Source of the DNA: a bacterium 1xD42-87
GTDB taxonomy: Bacteria > Bacillota > Clostridia > Lachnospirales > Lachnospiraceae
Length of the DNA: 64,000 bases
Assembly (NCBI GenBank): GCA_003611805.1
Contig: RAYM01000017.1
Span: forward strand, 62,001-126,000
Reading direction: 5' to 3'
Under the pieces are notes generated by a model. That model made no database searches. It had not been told where the DNA came from and saw only the letters and a list, made by a program, of their open reading frames with translations. This document shows positions 9,605-19,579 of this stretch, in pieces (position 1 is the stretch's first letter; each line of letters starts with the position of its first letter). The position numbers and the translations under genes are program-made.

Positions 9605-11038
9605 ATGAGTAAACAATACGAAACCGTAATCGGTTTGGAAGTCCATGTGGAACTTGCCACGAAGACAAAGATATTCTGCGGCTGTTCAACCGCTTTCGGG
9701 GCGGCGCCGAACACCCAGACCTGCCCGGTCTGCACGGGAATGCCGGGTTCCCTGCCTGTCCTCAATAAACAGGTGTTGGAGTATGCAATAGCGGTGGGGC
9801 TGGCGACGAACTGTGATATCACCCGCTATGCGAAATTTGACAGAAAAAATTACTTTTACCCGGACAATCCGCAGAACTATCAGATTTCCCAGCTCTATCT
9901 TCCTATCTGCAGAAACGGCGGCGTGGAGATCGAGACGGATCAGGGCGGCAAAAAGATTGTCGGCATCCATGAGATCCACATGGAGGAGGATGCGGGCAAG
10001 CTGATCCATGACGAGTGGGAGGACTGCAGTCTGGTGGATTACAACCGCTCCGGCGTGCCGCTGATTGAGATCGTGTCCGAGCCGGACATGCGAAGCGCGG
10101 GGGAGGTCATCGCCTATCTGGAAAAGCTTCGTCAGGTCATCCAGTATCTGGGCGCATCGGACTGTAAGCTGCAGGAAGGCTCCATGCGCGCGGACGTGAA
10201 CCTCTCTGTCAGGGAGGTGGGAGCGGAGACTTTCGGCACCCGGACGGAGATGAAGAACCTGAACAGCTTCAAGGCAATTACGAGGGCGATCGAGGGAGAG
10301 ACGGAGCGGCAGATCGACCTGATCGAAGCGGGTGAAAGTGTGGTGCAGGAGACAAGAAGATGGGACGACGCGAAGGGGGAATCCTACGCTATGCGAAGCA
10401 AGGAGGACGCGCAGGATTACCGCTATTTCCCGGATCCCGACCTGACCCCGGTCAGCGTAAGCGAAGACATGTTAGAGGAAATCCGCGCAAGACAGCCGGA
10501 GTTCCGCACGGAAAAGATGGCGCGTTACCGGGAAGAATTTGACATTCCAGACTATGATATCGAGATTATCACCGGGGAGAAGCCGCTTGCGGACCTGTTT
10601 GAGGCGGCGGTGGCTCTGGGGGCGCAGCCCAAGAAAGTTTCCAACTGGATTATGGGAGAGACCCTGCGTCTGATGAAGGAGCGAGAAGTGGATGCCTCCG
10701 ACCTGCGCTTTTCGCCGGAAAATCTGGCGAAACTGATTTCCCTTACTGACACGAAGCAGATCAACAGCTCGGTGGCAAAAGAGGTTTTTGAGGTCATGTT
10801 TGCGGAAAATGTCGATCCCGAACAGTATGTGGAGGAAAAGGGATTAAAGACCGTCAACGACGAGGGCGCTTTGAAAAAGACCATAGAGGAAGTGATCGCG
10901 GCGAATCCCCAATCAGTGGAGGATTACCGAAACGGCAAAGAGAAGGCGATCGGTTTCCTCGTTGGGCAGACCATGAAGGCGATGAAGGGGAAAGCCGACC
11001 CGGGGGCGGTGAACCAGATGCTGCGGGAGCTGCTGTAA
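9605..11038 (+). CDS. gatB: Asp/Glu-tRNA amidotransferase subunit B
   Basis: This subunit binds the misacylated tRNA and activates its side-chain carboxylate with ATP for amidation. The 477 residues show ETVIGLEVHVEL near the start, a CGCS...CPVC zinc-type cysteine set at about 25-45, the kinase-core segment DYNRSGVPLIEIVSEPDM near 145, and a C-terminal YqeY-like helical tail. The start ATG 9605 follows AGGGAGAG. It is the last gene of the T-box operon. Confidence 0.97.
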   Translation: MSKQYETVIGLEVHVELATKTKIFCGCSTAFGAAPNTQTCPVCTGMPGSLPVLNKQVLEYAIAVGLATNCDITRYAKFDRKNYFYPDNPQNYQISQLYLPICRNGGVEIETDQGGKKIVGIHEIHMEEDAGKLIHDEWEDCSLVDYNRSGVPLIEIVSEPDMRSAGEVIAYLEKLRQVIQYLGASDCKLQEGSMRADVNLSVREVGAETFGTRTEMKNLNSFKAITRAIEGETERQIDLIEAGESVVQETRRWDDAKGESYAMRSKEDAQDYRYFPDPDLTPVSVSEDMLEEIRARQPEFRTEKMARYREEFDIPDYDIEIITGEKPLADLFEAAVALGAQPKKVSNWIMGETLRLMKEREVDASDLRFSPENLAKLISLTDTKQINSSVAKEVFEVMFAENVDPEQYVEEKGLKTVNDEGALKKTIEEVIAANPQSVEDYRNGKEKAIGFLVGQTMKAMKGKADPGAVNQMLRELL

Positions 11039-11118
11039 AACTGACGTATGTGTCATTTCCTAGAGGCGTGACAAAGAGTCATGGCATTGCAAAGTGTGAA
11101 TATACCAGATATGTGAAA

Positions 11119-11160
11119 CGCGCCGGAGCAGATATGGCAGGCTCCGGCGTGGATTGTTTG
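11119..11160. terminator. Terminator-like inverted repeat between gatB and the reverse gene
   Basis: A perfect 9-bp stem CGCCGGAGC (11121-11129) and GCTCCGGCG (11141-11149) with an 11-base loop lies between two convergent genes. The T-run after it on the forward strand is weak (GGATTGTTTG), so it may act mainly as a bidirectional stem. Confidence 0.5.
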
Positions 11161-11206
11161 TAATCAGCATGAACGTGAAGTGATAGAAGGGATATCAGAT
11201 ATACGC

Positions 11207-12040
11207 TCAGACATTACCCTCAAACAGATAGTCCAAAAACTGCAGCGTCAGTTTCGGGTTCTCCACCGACAGCGGAATCCCGATCATGACCTCGGACGGA
11301 TACCCCTGAAAGGTGTAATCGTTCTCAAAAATATAATCGTAGTAGCCGGCATCTCCCAGTCTGTTCCCTGTCTGCGGGATTCGGATGCCAACAGCCACGG
11401 GTTTTTCCATGGAAGAGGGATCGCTGTGGTCGATGGTCATGTTGTATATGGCTTCCTGCGCTGCTTCCATTTCCTCCAGCGTGTCGCCTGTTTCCGCATC
11501 AAAGGCTGCACCGTCCGTGTAGTAAAGCAGGTCGGCGTAAGGAGCAAGCTCCTCCTCGCTGAAAGTACTGCTTAGATCATAGAAATAATCGAGGCGGGCA
11601 TAGCCTTCAAAAGTTTCCGTGTCCGCCACGATCGCGTGGATATCGCCCGCGTGCATCATAGCCATCATTTTCTGCCGGTTGGCGACTTCATACTGGTTGC
11701 CCCCGTCAGCGGATATTGTCACAGAGGTGTCAATATTTACCTGGTAAGCCTTCGGATCAATGCCCGCGTATTCCATAAACCCTTCGCTCCATGTATTGGC
11801 GAAAGCGGCATTGTCCCCGTAGGAGTCCGCATTCAGCATGACTGCATAGAAAGCGATGGGCTTGTTGGAGCGGTAAGAGTTGATGAAGGCGATGACAAAG
11901 ACAATCACGGCAATCGCCACAATTGTGTGTATCTTATAGTAGTCCCAGAAGTAGGCGAGTTTTTCTTTCGGGGTCATGGTGGCAAATGCTTTTTTCTGTT
12001 GTTCTCTGATTTCTTCTATAACTGAGTTCTGCGATGACAT
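11207..12040 (-). CDS. Membrane-anchored protein of unknown function
   Basis: I do not recognise a named family. The 277-residue product has a charged cytosolic N-terminus (about 1-35), one transmembrane helix (IVAIAVIVFVIAFI, about 40-58), and an acidic extracytoplasmic domain. That domain has a segment like a periplasmic-binding fold (AMMHAGDIHAIVADTETFEG), which suggests distant kinship with extracellular solute-binding proteins. It is convergent with gatB and marks the last GC-rich core gene before the island. Confidence 0.75.
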   Translation of the reverse strand: MSSQNSVIEEIREQQKKAFATMTPKEKLAYFWDYYKIHTIVAIAVIVFVIAFINSYRSNKPIAFYAVMLNADSYGDNAAFANTWSEGFMEYAGIDPKAYQVNIDTSVTISADGGNQYEVANRQKMMAMMHAGDIHAIVADTETFEGYARLDYFYDLSSTFSEEELAPYADLLYYTDGAAFDAETGDTLEEMEAAQEAIYNMTIDHSDPSSMEKPVAVGIRIPQTGNRLGDAGYYDYIFENDYTFQGYPSEVMIGIPLSVENPKLTLQFLDYLFEGNV

Positions 12041-12421
12041 ATCTTAGTCCTTTCTTTTTCGGATAACGCTGCGGAGGCTTTTGTACTGTTTTACGGTATG
12101 ACGGAAATAGATATTCTGTGGTAATGAGAAAATTTCTTTTAATATATTTATAATGATAAATATACTGCAAACAGATGTCAATGAAGGGAAACTTTTGTTT
12201 GTATGAAATTTTTATAAACAGAAATAGTATGAATATTTATTTAAATAATGACGCGATAAGGTTTTTTCTGCCAATATTTAAGGAGATGAATTATATGAAT
12301 ACTCGTGGAAAACACTTATCTGCTTATTATGGGAAAAAGGTATCTTTAATTGACCAGTATTTTATTAAGAGATATAATGTATTTAAATTTTCTATCTGAG
12401 GTAAGAGGAGGGATAATAAGG
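12041..12421. other. AT-rich intergenic region at the island edge
   Basis: This 380-base stretch is markedly AT-rich compared with the DNA to its left. It should hold the promoter of the reverse gene ending at 11207 and that of the decayed gene starting at 12422. Short open frames such as 12175-12399 look like chance; I see no gene, repeat or attachment site that I can defend. Confidence 0.5.
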
Positions 12422-14222
12422 ATGAAATATATTGAACGTGAAAAATTAACCGTCATAAATGTGAGCGAGGATATGGATGCGGTTTCTGTCGATACACTTG
12501 CAGGAGTAATGCTCGACAGACCTTCTAATGTAATTTATTGTGAAAGTGGAGAAAAGCTTTAAGGGATCATTAGTATGGGGGATATTGCAAGAGCATTGGA
12601 ACGTGAATTGAATAAAATTTCTATTAACAGGCATTTTTCTCATGTTTGTGTAGGAGACCATACCAAAGCAAGGAAAGTATTTAATGAAAATTGCATATGA
12701 CATTCGCCCCCTGTGCTGTTAAGAATCTGAAGATGAATTTAGGAGTATTGATACATTTTATACATATATATCCGGTCAAAAATGTAATCGTGAAAAGTTT
12801 ATTACCTGTAAAGATTTTATAAAACTGACTTCCTATGAAGTGTTAGGCGCCTATTTGAGAAAGCTTTCTGAAAATGCAGTGCATGTTTTCAATCTGGTAT
12901 ATCATTCAAATTCAGCCTGGCTCCAGATGTCGGAGAAAATCTCTGACAAATTCAACATGGCTGGAAAAAAGGTAAGCGGCAGAATGTCAGTTGAAATGTA
13001 TGCTGATTTTTTTGACGAACTATACGCCAGAGAATATGCAGAAGAAATTATGCAGATAGCGTATGCGGTGGAAAGCAAGAGTGGGATGGGGATGCTGAAG
13101 GACTGCTACAGCAGATATTATAATGTTACGAACGGAGAGCGGTATACGGACGGACAACCCGATTTGCCTGACAGAAATATATACTTTTATGGTCCATGTT
13201 TTATTTATGGGCATTATACAGAAGACCGGTATACAATTGAAAGCTTTTTGCAAAGGCGTATGAATGAACTGCCGTTTGCAGTCAGAGTATTCAATTATGG
13301 AGGCCAATATAGTGATCAAATCAGCTTAGAGCTTGCGCGAATAATGGCTACACCTCTGAGAAGAGGAGATATGGTTATTTTATATTCTGACAATATGGAT
13401 ATAAAAGGAGTCAAAAATCTTGATCTGAACAGTGTCCTGGAAATTTATGATATTAAGGCGGGATGGGTAGTAGACAATCTTAGGCATTGTAATCATAAAG
13501 TGAATTCATTATATGCAGACTCCATCTTTCATGCGCTGAGGCCTGTTTTATCGCAAAAGGATGTGAGACAGGGAGAAAGGATAGGGGCGGAAGAAGATTT
13601 TGTTAAAATAATATATATTGATCGGTATTTTTCGGAACTTCAGGTGTAGGAATACAATAAAATCGGTTCTATTGTCATGAACTGTAATCCTTTTACGCAT
13701 GGACACCGATATTTAATAAAGAGGGCATGAAAACGTGTCGATTTTCTAATTATATTTGTGGGGGAAGAAGATAAGTCGGTATTTTCATTTATGGAACGAT
13801 TTGCCATGGTTTGTGAGGGAGTGGCTGATTTAAAAAACGTGAAAGTAGTGCCAAGTGGGCCGTTTATTTTGTCCAGAACGTCCTTTCCGGAGTATTTTTT
13901 TAAGGAGTCAGATGCGGATATAGTTGAAAATGTTGAGAATGATATCACTTTTTTTGCAGAGAGAATAGCGCCATATTTAAGTATCAGTTATAGATTTGTC
14001 GGCGAGGAGCCAAACGATAGCGTTACAAATGAATATAATCTTGCGATGAAGAGAATTCTGCCAAAATATGGGATTGAGTTAGTAGAGATTCCACGTAAAG
14101 AGCAGGACAATACATATATCAGCGCCTCATTGGTACGGAAGTACCTGACGGATGATGATACAATGAATCTGAAAAAACTAGTGCCGGAGTCTACGGTAAA
14201 GATTCTTTTTGGCAGTGATTAA
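12422..14222 (+). pseudogene. Decayed gene with citrate-lyase-ligase-like nucleotidyltransferase end
   Basis: One ancestral gene appears broken by in-frame stops at 12560 (TAA), 12698 (TGA), 13647 (TAG) and 13728 (TGA), plus a frame change between 12700 and 12723. A strong AGAGGAGGG site precedes ATG 12422. The first part (DAVSVDTLAGVMLDRPSNVI, then SMGDIARALEREL) looks CBS-domain-like. The middle (12723-13646) has a NIYFYGPCFIYGHYTEDRYT block of unknown fold. The last part carries the nucleotidyltransferase motif NPFTHGHRYLI and EYFFKESD, as in the C-terminal domain of citrate lyase ligase CitC. Pieces starting at 12575 or 13758 could still be translated, but the full enzyme cannot be made. 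Confidence 0.75.
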
Positions 14223-14265
14223 CAGAAGCGGGAGGACGATTCTTTCCTTGCTTTTAAAAGGCTTA

Positions 14266-14310
14266 TATAGTATACTTTTTTCGAAGTATATATATCTTAT
14301 TTTATATAAT
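14266..14310 (+). promoter_or_regulatory. AT-rich shared element upstream of the sulfur operon
   Basis: TATAGTATAC (14266-14275) followed by GTATATATATCTTATT (14286-14301). The same two blocks, spaced 17 rather than 10 bases apart, occur at 24067-24109, and the second block recurs at 59546-59560. It lies about 40 bases before the gene at 14348, so it is probably a promoter or operator core. Confidence 0.45.
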
Positions 14311-14347
14311 CCTGCGAAGAATATTTCAGGATGAGGAGGAAATACAC

Positions 14348-15319
14348 ATGAAAAAGAAAGTGCTATGTGTGGTAATTCTGGCCATGCTGTTTTTGTGTGT
14401 GGGATGCGTCGATAAGGGAACGGAAGTGGTAAATATCGGATACTTTAATAATATTACCCATGCGCAGGCTCTTCTAATGAAGAGCGAGAAAACCTTGGAG
14501 CAGCAGCTGGGCAGCGATGTGGAAGTGAAATGGACAGCGTTTAATGCAGGGCCTGCAGAAGTAGAGGCATTATTTGCAGGTGATATTGATATTGGCTATA
14601 TCGGGCCGGTACCGGCACTCACGGCGAATGTGAAATCTTCAGGAGATGTGCAGGTGCTTGCAGGCGCTACGAAAGGAGGAGCAGTACTGGTCTGTTCTCC
14701 GAGCCAGGACATTTCCGGGGTGGAAGATCTTGACGGAAAGACCGTGTCTATTCCACAGCTTGGAAATACACAGCATTTGTCTCTCTTAAAGCTTTTATCA
14801 GATAATGGTCTTGCGCCGGTTACCAGTGGTGGGAGCGTTAATGTCAGTGCCGTTTCAAACGCGGATGTAGCTAACACAATGAATCGTGGAGATATTGATG
14901 CCGCCCTTGTACCGGAGCCTTGGGGGGCTACGTTGATTGAGGACGGAGCAAAGGTGGTTCTTGAGTATGATGAGATTTATCTGAATGGTGATTATGATGT
15001 GGCAGTCGTTGTTGTACGCAAGGAATTTGCACAGAAGCATCCTGATATAGTAGAACAGTTCTTACAGGTGCATGAGGAAACATCCGGTAAGCTGATGCAT
15101 GAAAAAGAAGATTCTTTAAAAAAGATCAATCAGGAGCTTTTAGATGCAACAGGGAAGTCTTTGAGTGATTCAATTATTTCGGAGGCATTTACAAGGATAA
15201 ATGTCGGAACAGATATTAACAAAGAGTCAATGATGGGTTTTGCGGGCATCAGCAAAGAGCAGGGCTTTATCAGTGAAATTCCTGAGGAGGAACAATTGTA
15301 TGCCGCTCCTGTTAAATGA
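14348..15319 (+). CDS. ABC transporter substrate-binding lipoprotein, SsuA/TauA-like
   Basis: The 323-residue extracellular lipoprotein captures a ligand for the ATPase and permease that follow. It has a lipoprotein signal peptide ending in LCVGC (lipidated Cys near residue 20). The NMT1/SsuA-like fold shows in EVVNIGYFNNITHAQALL, AGDIDIGYIGPVPALTA and DLDGKTVSIPQLGNTQH. The family carries sulfonates, taurine, nitrate and related anions. With cysD and cysNC in the same operon, sulfate or a sulfonate is the likely ligand (inference). It overlaps the next gene by about 20 bases. Confidence 0.88.
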   Translation: MKKKVLCVVILAMLFLCVGCVDKGTEVVNIGYFNNITHAQALLMKSEKTLEQQLGSDVEVKWTAFNAGPAEVEALFAGDIDIGYIGPVPALTANVKSSGDVQVLAGATKGGAVLVCSPSQDISGVEDLDGKTVSIPQLGNTQHLSLLKLLSDNGLAPVTSGGSVNVSAVSNADVANTMNRGDIDAALVPEPWGATLIEDGAKVVLEYDEIYLNGDYDVAVVVVRKEFAQKHPDIVEQFLQVHEETSGKLMHEKEDSLKKINQELLDATGKSLSDSIISEAFTRINVGTDINKESMMGFAGISKEQGFISEIPEEEQLYAAPVK

Positions 15320-16040
15320 TATTGAAATGAAATTTCATGATGACCAGAGGGCTGTCCTCAGTCATATTAACTTTGAAGTGAAGGACGGTGAATTTATTTG
15401 TATTGTAGGACAGTCGGGGTGTGGTAAGAGCACATTGTTAAATATTATAGCAGGATTGATCAAGCCAACTTCAGGAGTAATCTCTTTAGATGGGAGACCA
15501 GTTGAGGGGCCGGGGGCTGACAGAGTAGTAATGTTTCAGGAGCATGGTTTGTATCCATGGCTGAATGTGATAGAGAATGTTAAGTTTGGGATGAAGCTGG
15601 CGGGATTGTCTAAAGAAGAGCAAAGAGAGCGTGCCGAGTATTATTTAAAGCTGGTTCATTTGGAGGAGTACAAAGAATATCCCATACATAAAATATCAGG
15701 AGGGATGAGGCAGAGGACTGCGTTGGCGCGGGCATTGGCAATGGATTCTAAGATTCTTTTGATGGATGAGCCGTTTTCTGCACTGGATAAACAGACTTCC
15801 AATAAGCTAAGGGCAGAACTTCAACAGGTCTGGATGGAGACACATAAGACGATTTTGTTTATAACACATAGCGTTGAAGAGGCGGTATATCTTGGGGACA
15901 GAGTTGTGGTTCTTTCGCCCAATAAGGGAGAAATATTCAAAATTCATGATATTGGCATACCTAGACCAAGATATGTGTATACCCAGGATTTTGTTGAACT
16001 CAGGCATCAAATTCTTGAAGAAGTAAAGGGGGAAGAATAA
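15300..16040 (+). CDS. ABC transporter ATP-binding protein, SsuB/TauB-like
   Basis: The 246-residue nucleotide-binding subunit has Walker A GQSGCGKSTLLN (about 40-51), signature ISGGMRQRTALARALA (about 135-150; the first residue is Ile rather than Leu), and Walker B ILLMDEPFSALD. ATG 15300 is chosen because it follows GAGGAGGAACAATT and gives the family-typical N-terminus; a longer frame would run deep into the preceding gene. It powers the importer with its neighbours. Confidence 0.93.
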   Translation: MPLLLNDIEMKFHDDQRAVLSHINFEVKDGEFICIVGQSGCGKSTLLNIIAGLIKPTSGVISLDGRPVEGPGADRVVMFQEHGLYPWLNVIENVKFGMKLAGLSKEEQRERAEYYLKLVHLEEYKEYPIHKISGGMRQRTALARALAMDSKILLMDEPFSALDKQTSNKLRAELQQVWMETHKTILFITHSVEEAVYLGDRVVVLSPNKGEIFKIHDIGIPRPRYVYTQDFVELRHQILEEVKGEE

Positions 16041-16796
16041 ATGAGCAGCCTGATATTTTTTTTGGTTTTAATCTTGGTCTGGCAGGCAGCTTATTGGCTG
16101 GGCATAGATGTCCTGCATATTTTTCGGCCTTATGTCATGCCGTCTCCAATCGGCGTATGTACTCGTTTTCTGGAGCTGCTGCAAAATGGTTCTTTGCTTA
16201 AGGCGGTCGGCAATTCGTTACTCAGAGGGATTGCGGGATACTTTATTGCCGTATGTATTGGTTTACTGATAGGAGTGGCCATTAACCATTTTAGATATCT
16301 GCAAAAGAATTTGAAACCGATTATTTTAGGAATACAGACTCTGCCAAGCGTATGCTGGGTTCCCTTTTCTATACTGTGGTTTGGATTGTCCACGCGGGCG
16401 ATATTGTTTGTTGTTGTGATGGGGGCTGCTTTCAGCATAGCAATTGCGACGGACAATGCCATTAAGAATGTGCAGCCTATTTATAAAAAGGCAGCGTTGA
16501 CGATGGGAGCCACACAAAAGCAGCTTTATCTTCAGGTAATATTTCCGGCATGTCTCCCGGAACTTGTGTCAGGGCTGAAACAGGGATGGTCTTTTGCGTG
16601 GAGAGCATTAATGTCAGGTGAAGTGATGACTACTTCGATAGGTTTGGGACAGACTCTGATTATGGGGCGGGATTTGGCAGATATTAACCAGGTTATGTTG
16701 ATCATGATTATCATTATCATTGTTGGTGCGATGATTGACAAAGTAATATTTTCCAAGATAGAAAGAAAAATACTCTCACAAAGAGGACTACTGTAG
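16041..16796 (+). CDS. ABC transporter permease, SsuC/TauC-like
   Basis: The 251-residue integral membrane subunit has about six hydrophobic helices and the cytoplasmic EAA loop [20 protein letters not shown] near residues 150-170 that docks the ATPase. The start codon directly follows the ATPase stop, so translation is coupled. A run of eight Ts near its 5' end could slip, but the frame is intact here. Confidence 0.93.
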   Translation: MSSLIFFLVLILVWQAAYWLGIDVLHIFRPYVMPSPIGVCTRFLELLQNGSLLKAVGNSLLRGIAGYFIAVCIGLLIGVAINHFRYLQKNLKPIILGIQTLPSVCWVPFSILWFGLSTRAILFVVVMGAAFSIAIATDNAIKNVQPIYKKAALTMGATQKQLYLQVIFPACLPELVSGLKQGWSFAWRALMSGEVMTTSIGLGQTLIMGRDLADINQVMLIMIIIIIVGAMIDKVIFSKIERKILSQRGLL

Positions 16797-16819
16797 TTGA
16801 GAAGAAAACGAGGAAAACG

Positions 16820-17719
16820 ATGAGGAATTTAACACATCTGGAGCAATTGGAAGCGGAAGCTATTTATATTATGCGGGAAGTGGCGGCTGAGTGTGAGAAA
16901 CCGGTAATGCTCTATTCTATCGGAAAGGATAGCTCGGTCATGCTCTACTTGGCGATGAAAGCATTTTATCCGGAAAAGCCGCCTTTCCCGTTTATGCACA
17001 TAGATACCGGTTGGAAATTCAAGGAAATGATAAAATTCCGGGATGAAATGGCTGAGAAGCTGGGTATAGAAATGATTGTTTATACCAATATGGAAGGTGT
17101 GAAGCAGGGGATTAATCCTTTTGATCATGGAGCAGCGTACACAGATATTATGAAAACGCAGGCCCTGAAGCAGGCGTTGAATCAATATGGTTTCACGGCT
17201 GCTTTTGGCGGGGCAAGACGTGACGAAGAGAAGTCCAGAGCAAAAGAGAGAGTTTTTTCTTTTAGAAATGCACAACATGCCTGGATTCCCAAGAGTCAAA
17301 GACCCGAGATGTGGAAGTTATATAATACAAGGATTAATAAGGGAGAATCTATACGGGTTTTTCCGCTTTCCAACTGGACGGAAAAGGATATCTGGCAATA
17401 CATATTGCAGGAAAACATAGAAATTGTACCTCTTTATTATGCCAAGGAACGGCCGGTTGTATATCGGGACGGGAATCTCATTATGGTGGATGATGACCGT
17501 ATGAAGCTGCAGCCGGGAGAAGAGATTGAGATGAAAAAGGTTCGTTTTCGGACATTGGGATGCTATCCACTTACCGGAGCCTGTGAATCTGAGGCGGATA
17601 CTTTGGAGGCAATTATTGAGGAGACCTTGCAGGCAGTAGTTTCTGAGAGGACGAGCCGAGTGATAGATCATGAGGCAGCCGGCAGCATGGAGAGACGTAA
17701 ACGGGAGGGATATTTCTAG
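16820..17719 (+). CDS. cysD: Sulfate adenylyltransferase subunit 2 (ATP sulfurylase, small subunit)
   Basis: This PP-loop enzyme adenylates sulfate to APS, driven by the CysN GTPase. The 299 residues show the PP-loop [17 protein letters not shown] at about 30-46, [13 protein letters not shown] near 60, [15 protein letters not shown] near 130, and the C-terminal [14 protein letters not shown] segment typical of CysD. It abuts cysNC with one base between them and follows the transporter by 23 bases, forming a sulfur uptake and activation operon. Confidence 0.96.
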   Translation: MRNLTHLEQLEAEAIYIMREVAAECEKPVMLYSIGKDSSVMLYLAMKAFYPEKPPFPFMHIDTGWKFKEMIKFRDEMAEKLGIEMIVYTNMEGVKQGINPFDHGAAYTDIMKTQALKQALNQYGFTAAFGGARRDEEKSRAKERVFSFRNAQHAWIPKSQRPEMWKLYNTRINKGESIRVFPLSNWTEKDIWQYILQENIEIVPLYYAKERPVVYRDGNLIMVDDDRMKLQPGEEIEMKKVRFRTLGCYPLTGACESEADTLEAIIEETLQAVVSERTSRVIDHEAAGSMERRKREGYF

Positions 17720-17720
17720 G

Positions 17721-19538
17721 ATGAAAAGTTTGCTGAAATTTATAACCTGTGGCAGTGTGGATGATGGTAAATCCACTCTGATCGGGCATATGCTCTATGA
17801 TGCAAAACTCATATTCACAGATCAGGTTCAGGCCCTTGAATTGGAGAGCAGAGTGGGAAACAGGGATGGCAAGATAGATTATTCACTTTTACTGGATGGT
17901 CTGATGGCAGAGAGGGAGCAGGGAATAACCATCGATGTGGCGTATCGCTATTTTACGACAGATAAGAGGAGTTTTATCGTTGCGGATACGCCTGGGCATG
18001 AGGAGTATACCAGAAATATGGCTGTAGGTGCTTCATTTGCTGACCTCGCTGTTATATTGCTTGATGCAACACAGGGTATGCTGATTCAGACAAAGCGACA
18101 TATACGGATCTGTTCTCTTATGGGCATCAGACATTTTGTTTTTGCAATTAATAAGATGGATCTTGTCCATTATGATAAATCCTGTTTTGAAAAAATAGAG
18201 AGAAGTATCAGGCAGTTTATCAGTGAATTCGAGACAGACAGCCTGCGTTTCATTCCTGTTTCGGCGACAGAGGGAGATAACGTTAATCGAAAGTCACAGA
18301 CTATGTTTTGGTACCGGGGAGAAACACTTCTGGACTATCTGGAAAATATAGAAGTAGATAATTTGACCGGAGAGGAAGAGCTTCTGATGCCTGTGCAGAG
18401 AGTGTGTCGCCCCAATCACACCTTCAGAGGATTCCAGGGGCAAATAGAAGCGGGGGAAATCAATACAGGAGATGAGGTCTGTATATTGCCCAGCAAAGAA
18501 CAGGCCAAGGTTTCGGATATCTATGTGGCTGATAAAAAACAGGATACTGCGCAGATGGGGCAGTCTGTTACTTTGCAACTTGACAGAGAGGTAGATATTT
18601 CAAGAGGATGTGTTATTACAAACTCCAATCAGGTACAGATATCGGATATGTTTACTTCACAGATTTTATGGATGGATGATACCACATTAGTTCCTGGACG
18701 GAACTGTTGGATTAAAATAGGAACGAAGCAGCTTCCGGCTTCTGTCATGGATATTAAATACAAGATTGATGTGAATTCCGGAGAACATATGCCGGGTAAT
18801 CAGGCATTTAAAAATGAACTGGTCGTATGTGATGTAGCTTTATCGGAAAAGTGTGCTCTGATGGAGTTTGGTCAAAATAGGTCTTTAGGTTCTTTCATAC
18901 TTATAGACAGAGTTAGCAATATGACCTCTGCATGTGGCGTAATCATGCATACATTAAGGCGATCGGATAATCTTGTGTGGCATGAGACCACTGTTACTAA
19001 GCAGATGCGCTGTGCGCTAAAGAATCAGAATTCTAAAACCATTTGGTTTACGGGGCTGTCCGGTTCTGGTAAATCGACATTGGCAAATGCATTGGAGAAC
19101 AAACTGGCGTTGATGGGCAGACATACGATGCTGCTCGACGGTGACAATGTCAGAATGGGATTAAATAATAATCTTGGATTTAATGAGCATGACCGTGTTG
19201 AGAATATCAGGCGAATTGCCGAGGTGGCAAAGCTGATGAACGATGCAGGATTGATTGTGATTACAGCGTTTATCTCACCGTATGAAACGGACAGGGAAAA
19301 TGCAAGAAGGATCATAGGAGAGGATTTTCTGGAAGTGTATGTGAGTACGTCCATAGAAGAATGTGAGAAAAGGGATGTTAAGGGATTATATAAGAAGGCA
19401 AGAAATGGAGAAATTCCTAATTTTACAGGTGTGACGAGTCCCTATGAGGTGCCACAAAGTTCGGAATTAGAGATTGATACTACGAAAATTTCTGTAGAGG
19501 AAGCTGTTGATATGGTGATTAAGCAATTAAAGATTTGA
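17721..19538 (+). CDS. cysNC: Bifunctional sulfate adenylyltransferase subunit 1 / APS kinase
   Basis: This 605-residue fusion has an EF-Tu-like GTPase domain with G1 GSVDDGKSTLIGHM near residue 12, G3 DTPGHEEYTRNM near 90 and G4 NKMDL near 147, then beta-barrel domains. From about residue 434 it is an APS kinase with P-loop GLSGSGKSTLA and LLDGDNVRMGLNNNLGF. The product is PAPS, the universal sulfate donor. No PAPS reductase (cysH) is visible in the window, so PAPS may feed sulfotransfer, perhaps through the sulfotransferase-like gene at 50012. The start ATG 17721 directly follows the cysD stop. Confidence 0.96.
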   Translation: MKSLLKFITCGSVDDGKSTLIGHMLYDAKLIFTDQVQALELESRVGNRDGKIDYSLLLDGLMAEREQGITIDVAYRYFTTDKRSFIVADTPGHEEYTRNMAVGASFADLAVILLDATQGMLIQTKRHIRICSLMGIRHFVFAINKMDLVHYDKSCFEKIERSIRQFISEFETDSLRFIPVSATEGDNVNRKSQTMFWYRGETLLDYLENIEVDNLTGEEELLMPVQRVCRPNHTFRGFQGQIEAGEINTGDEVCILPSKEQAKVSDIYVADKKQDTAQMGQSVTLQLDREVDISRGCVITNSNQVQISDMFTSQILWMDDTTLVPGRNCWIKIGTKQLPASVMDIKYKIDVNSGEHMPGNQAFKNELVVCDVALSEKCALMEFGQNRSLGSFILIDRVSNMTSACGVIMHTLRRSDNLVWHETTVTKQMRCALKNQNSKTIWFTGLSGSGKSTLANALENKLALMGRHTMLLDGDNVRMGLNNNLGFNEHDRVENIRRIAEVAKLMNDAGLIVITAFISPYETDRENARRIIGEDFLEVYVSTSIEECEKRDVKGLYKKARNGEIPNFTGVTSPYEVPQSSELEIDTTKISVEEAVDMVIKQLKI

Positions 19539-19579
19539 GGACAGCGGATGGCAGGAGAATGTATCGCTGAGGGAAAAGC

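Noticed and set aside
12175..12399. Short open frame of about 74 codons
   Set aside because: It lies in very AT-rich sequence, has no convincing ribosome site, and its product resembles nothing known.
12698..13730. In-frame TGA codons in the CitC-like gene as selenocysteine sites
   Set aside because: TAA and TAG stops and a frame change interrupt the same gene, and no selenocysteine insertion hairpin is evident, so plain decay explains it better.
16055..16063. T8 run at the start of the permease gene as a phase switch
   Set aside because: The frame is intact, the run encodes ordinary hydrophobic residues, and T8 runs are common in AT-rich DNA.
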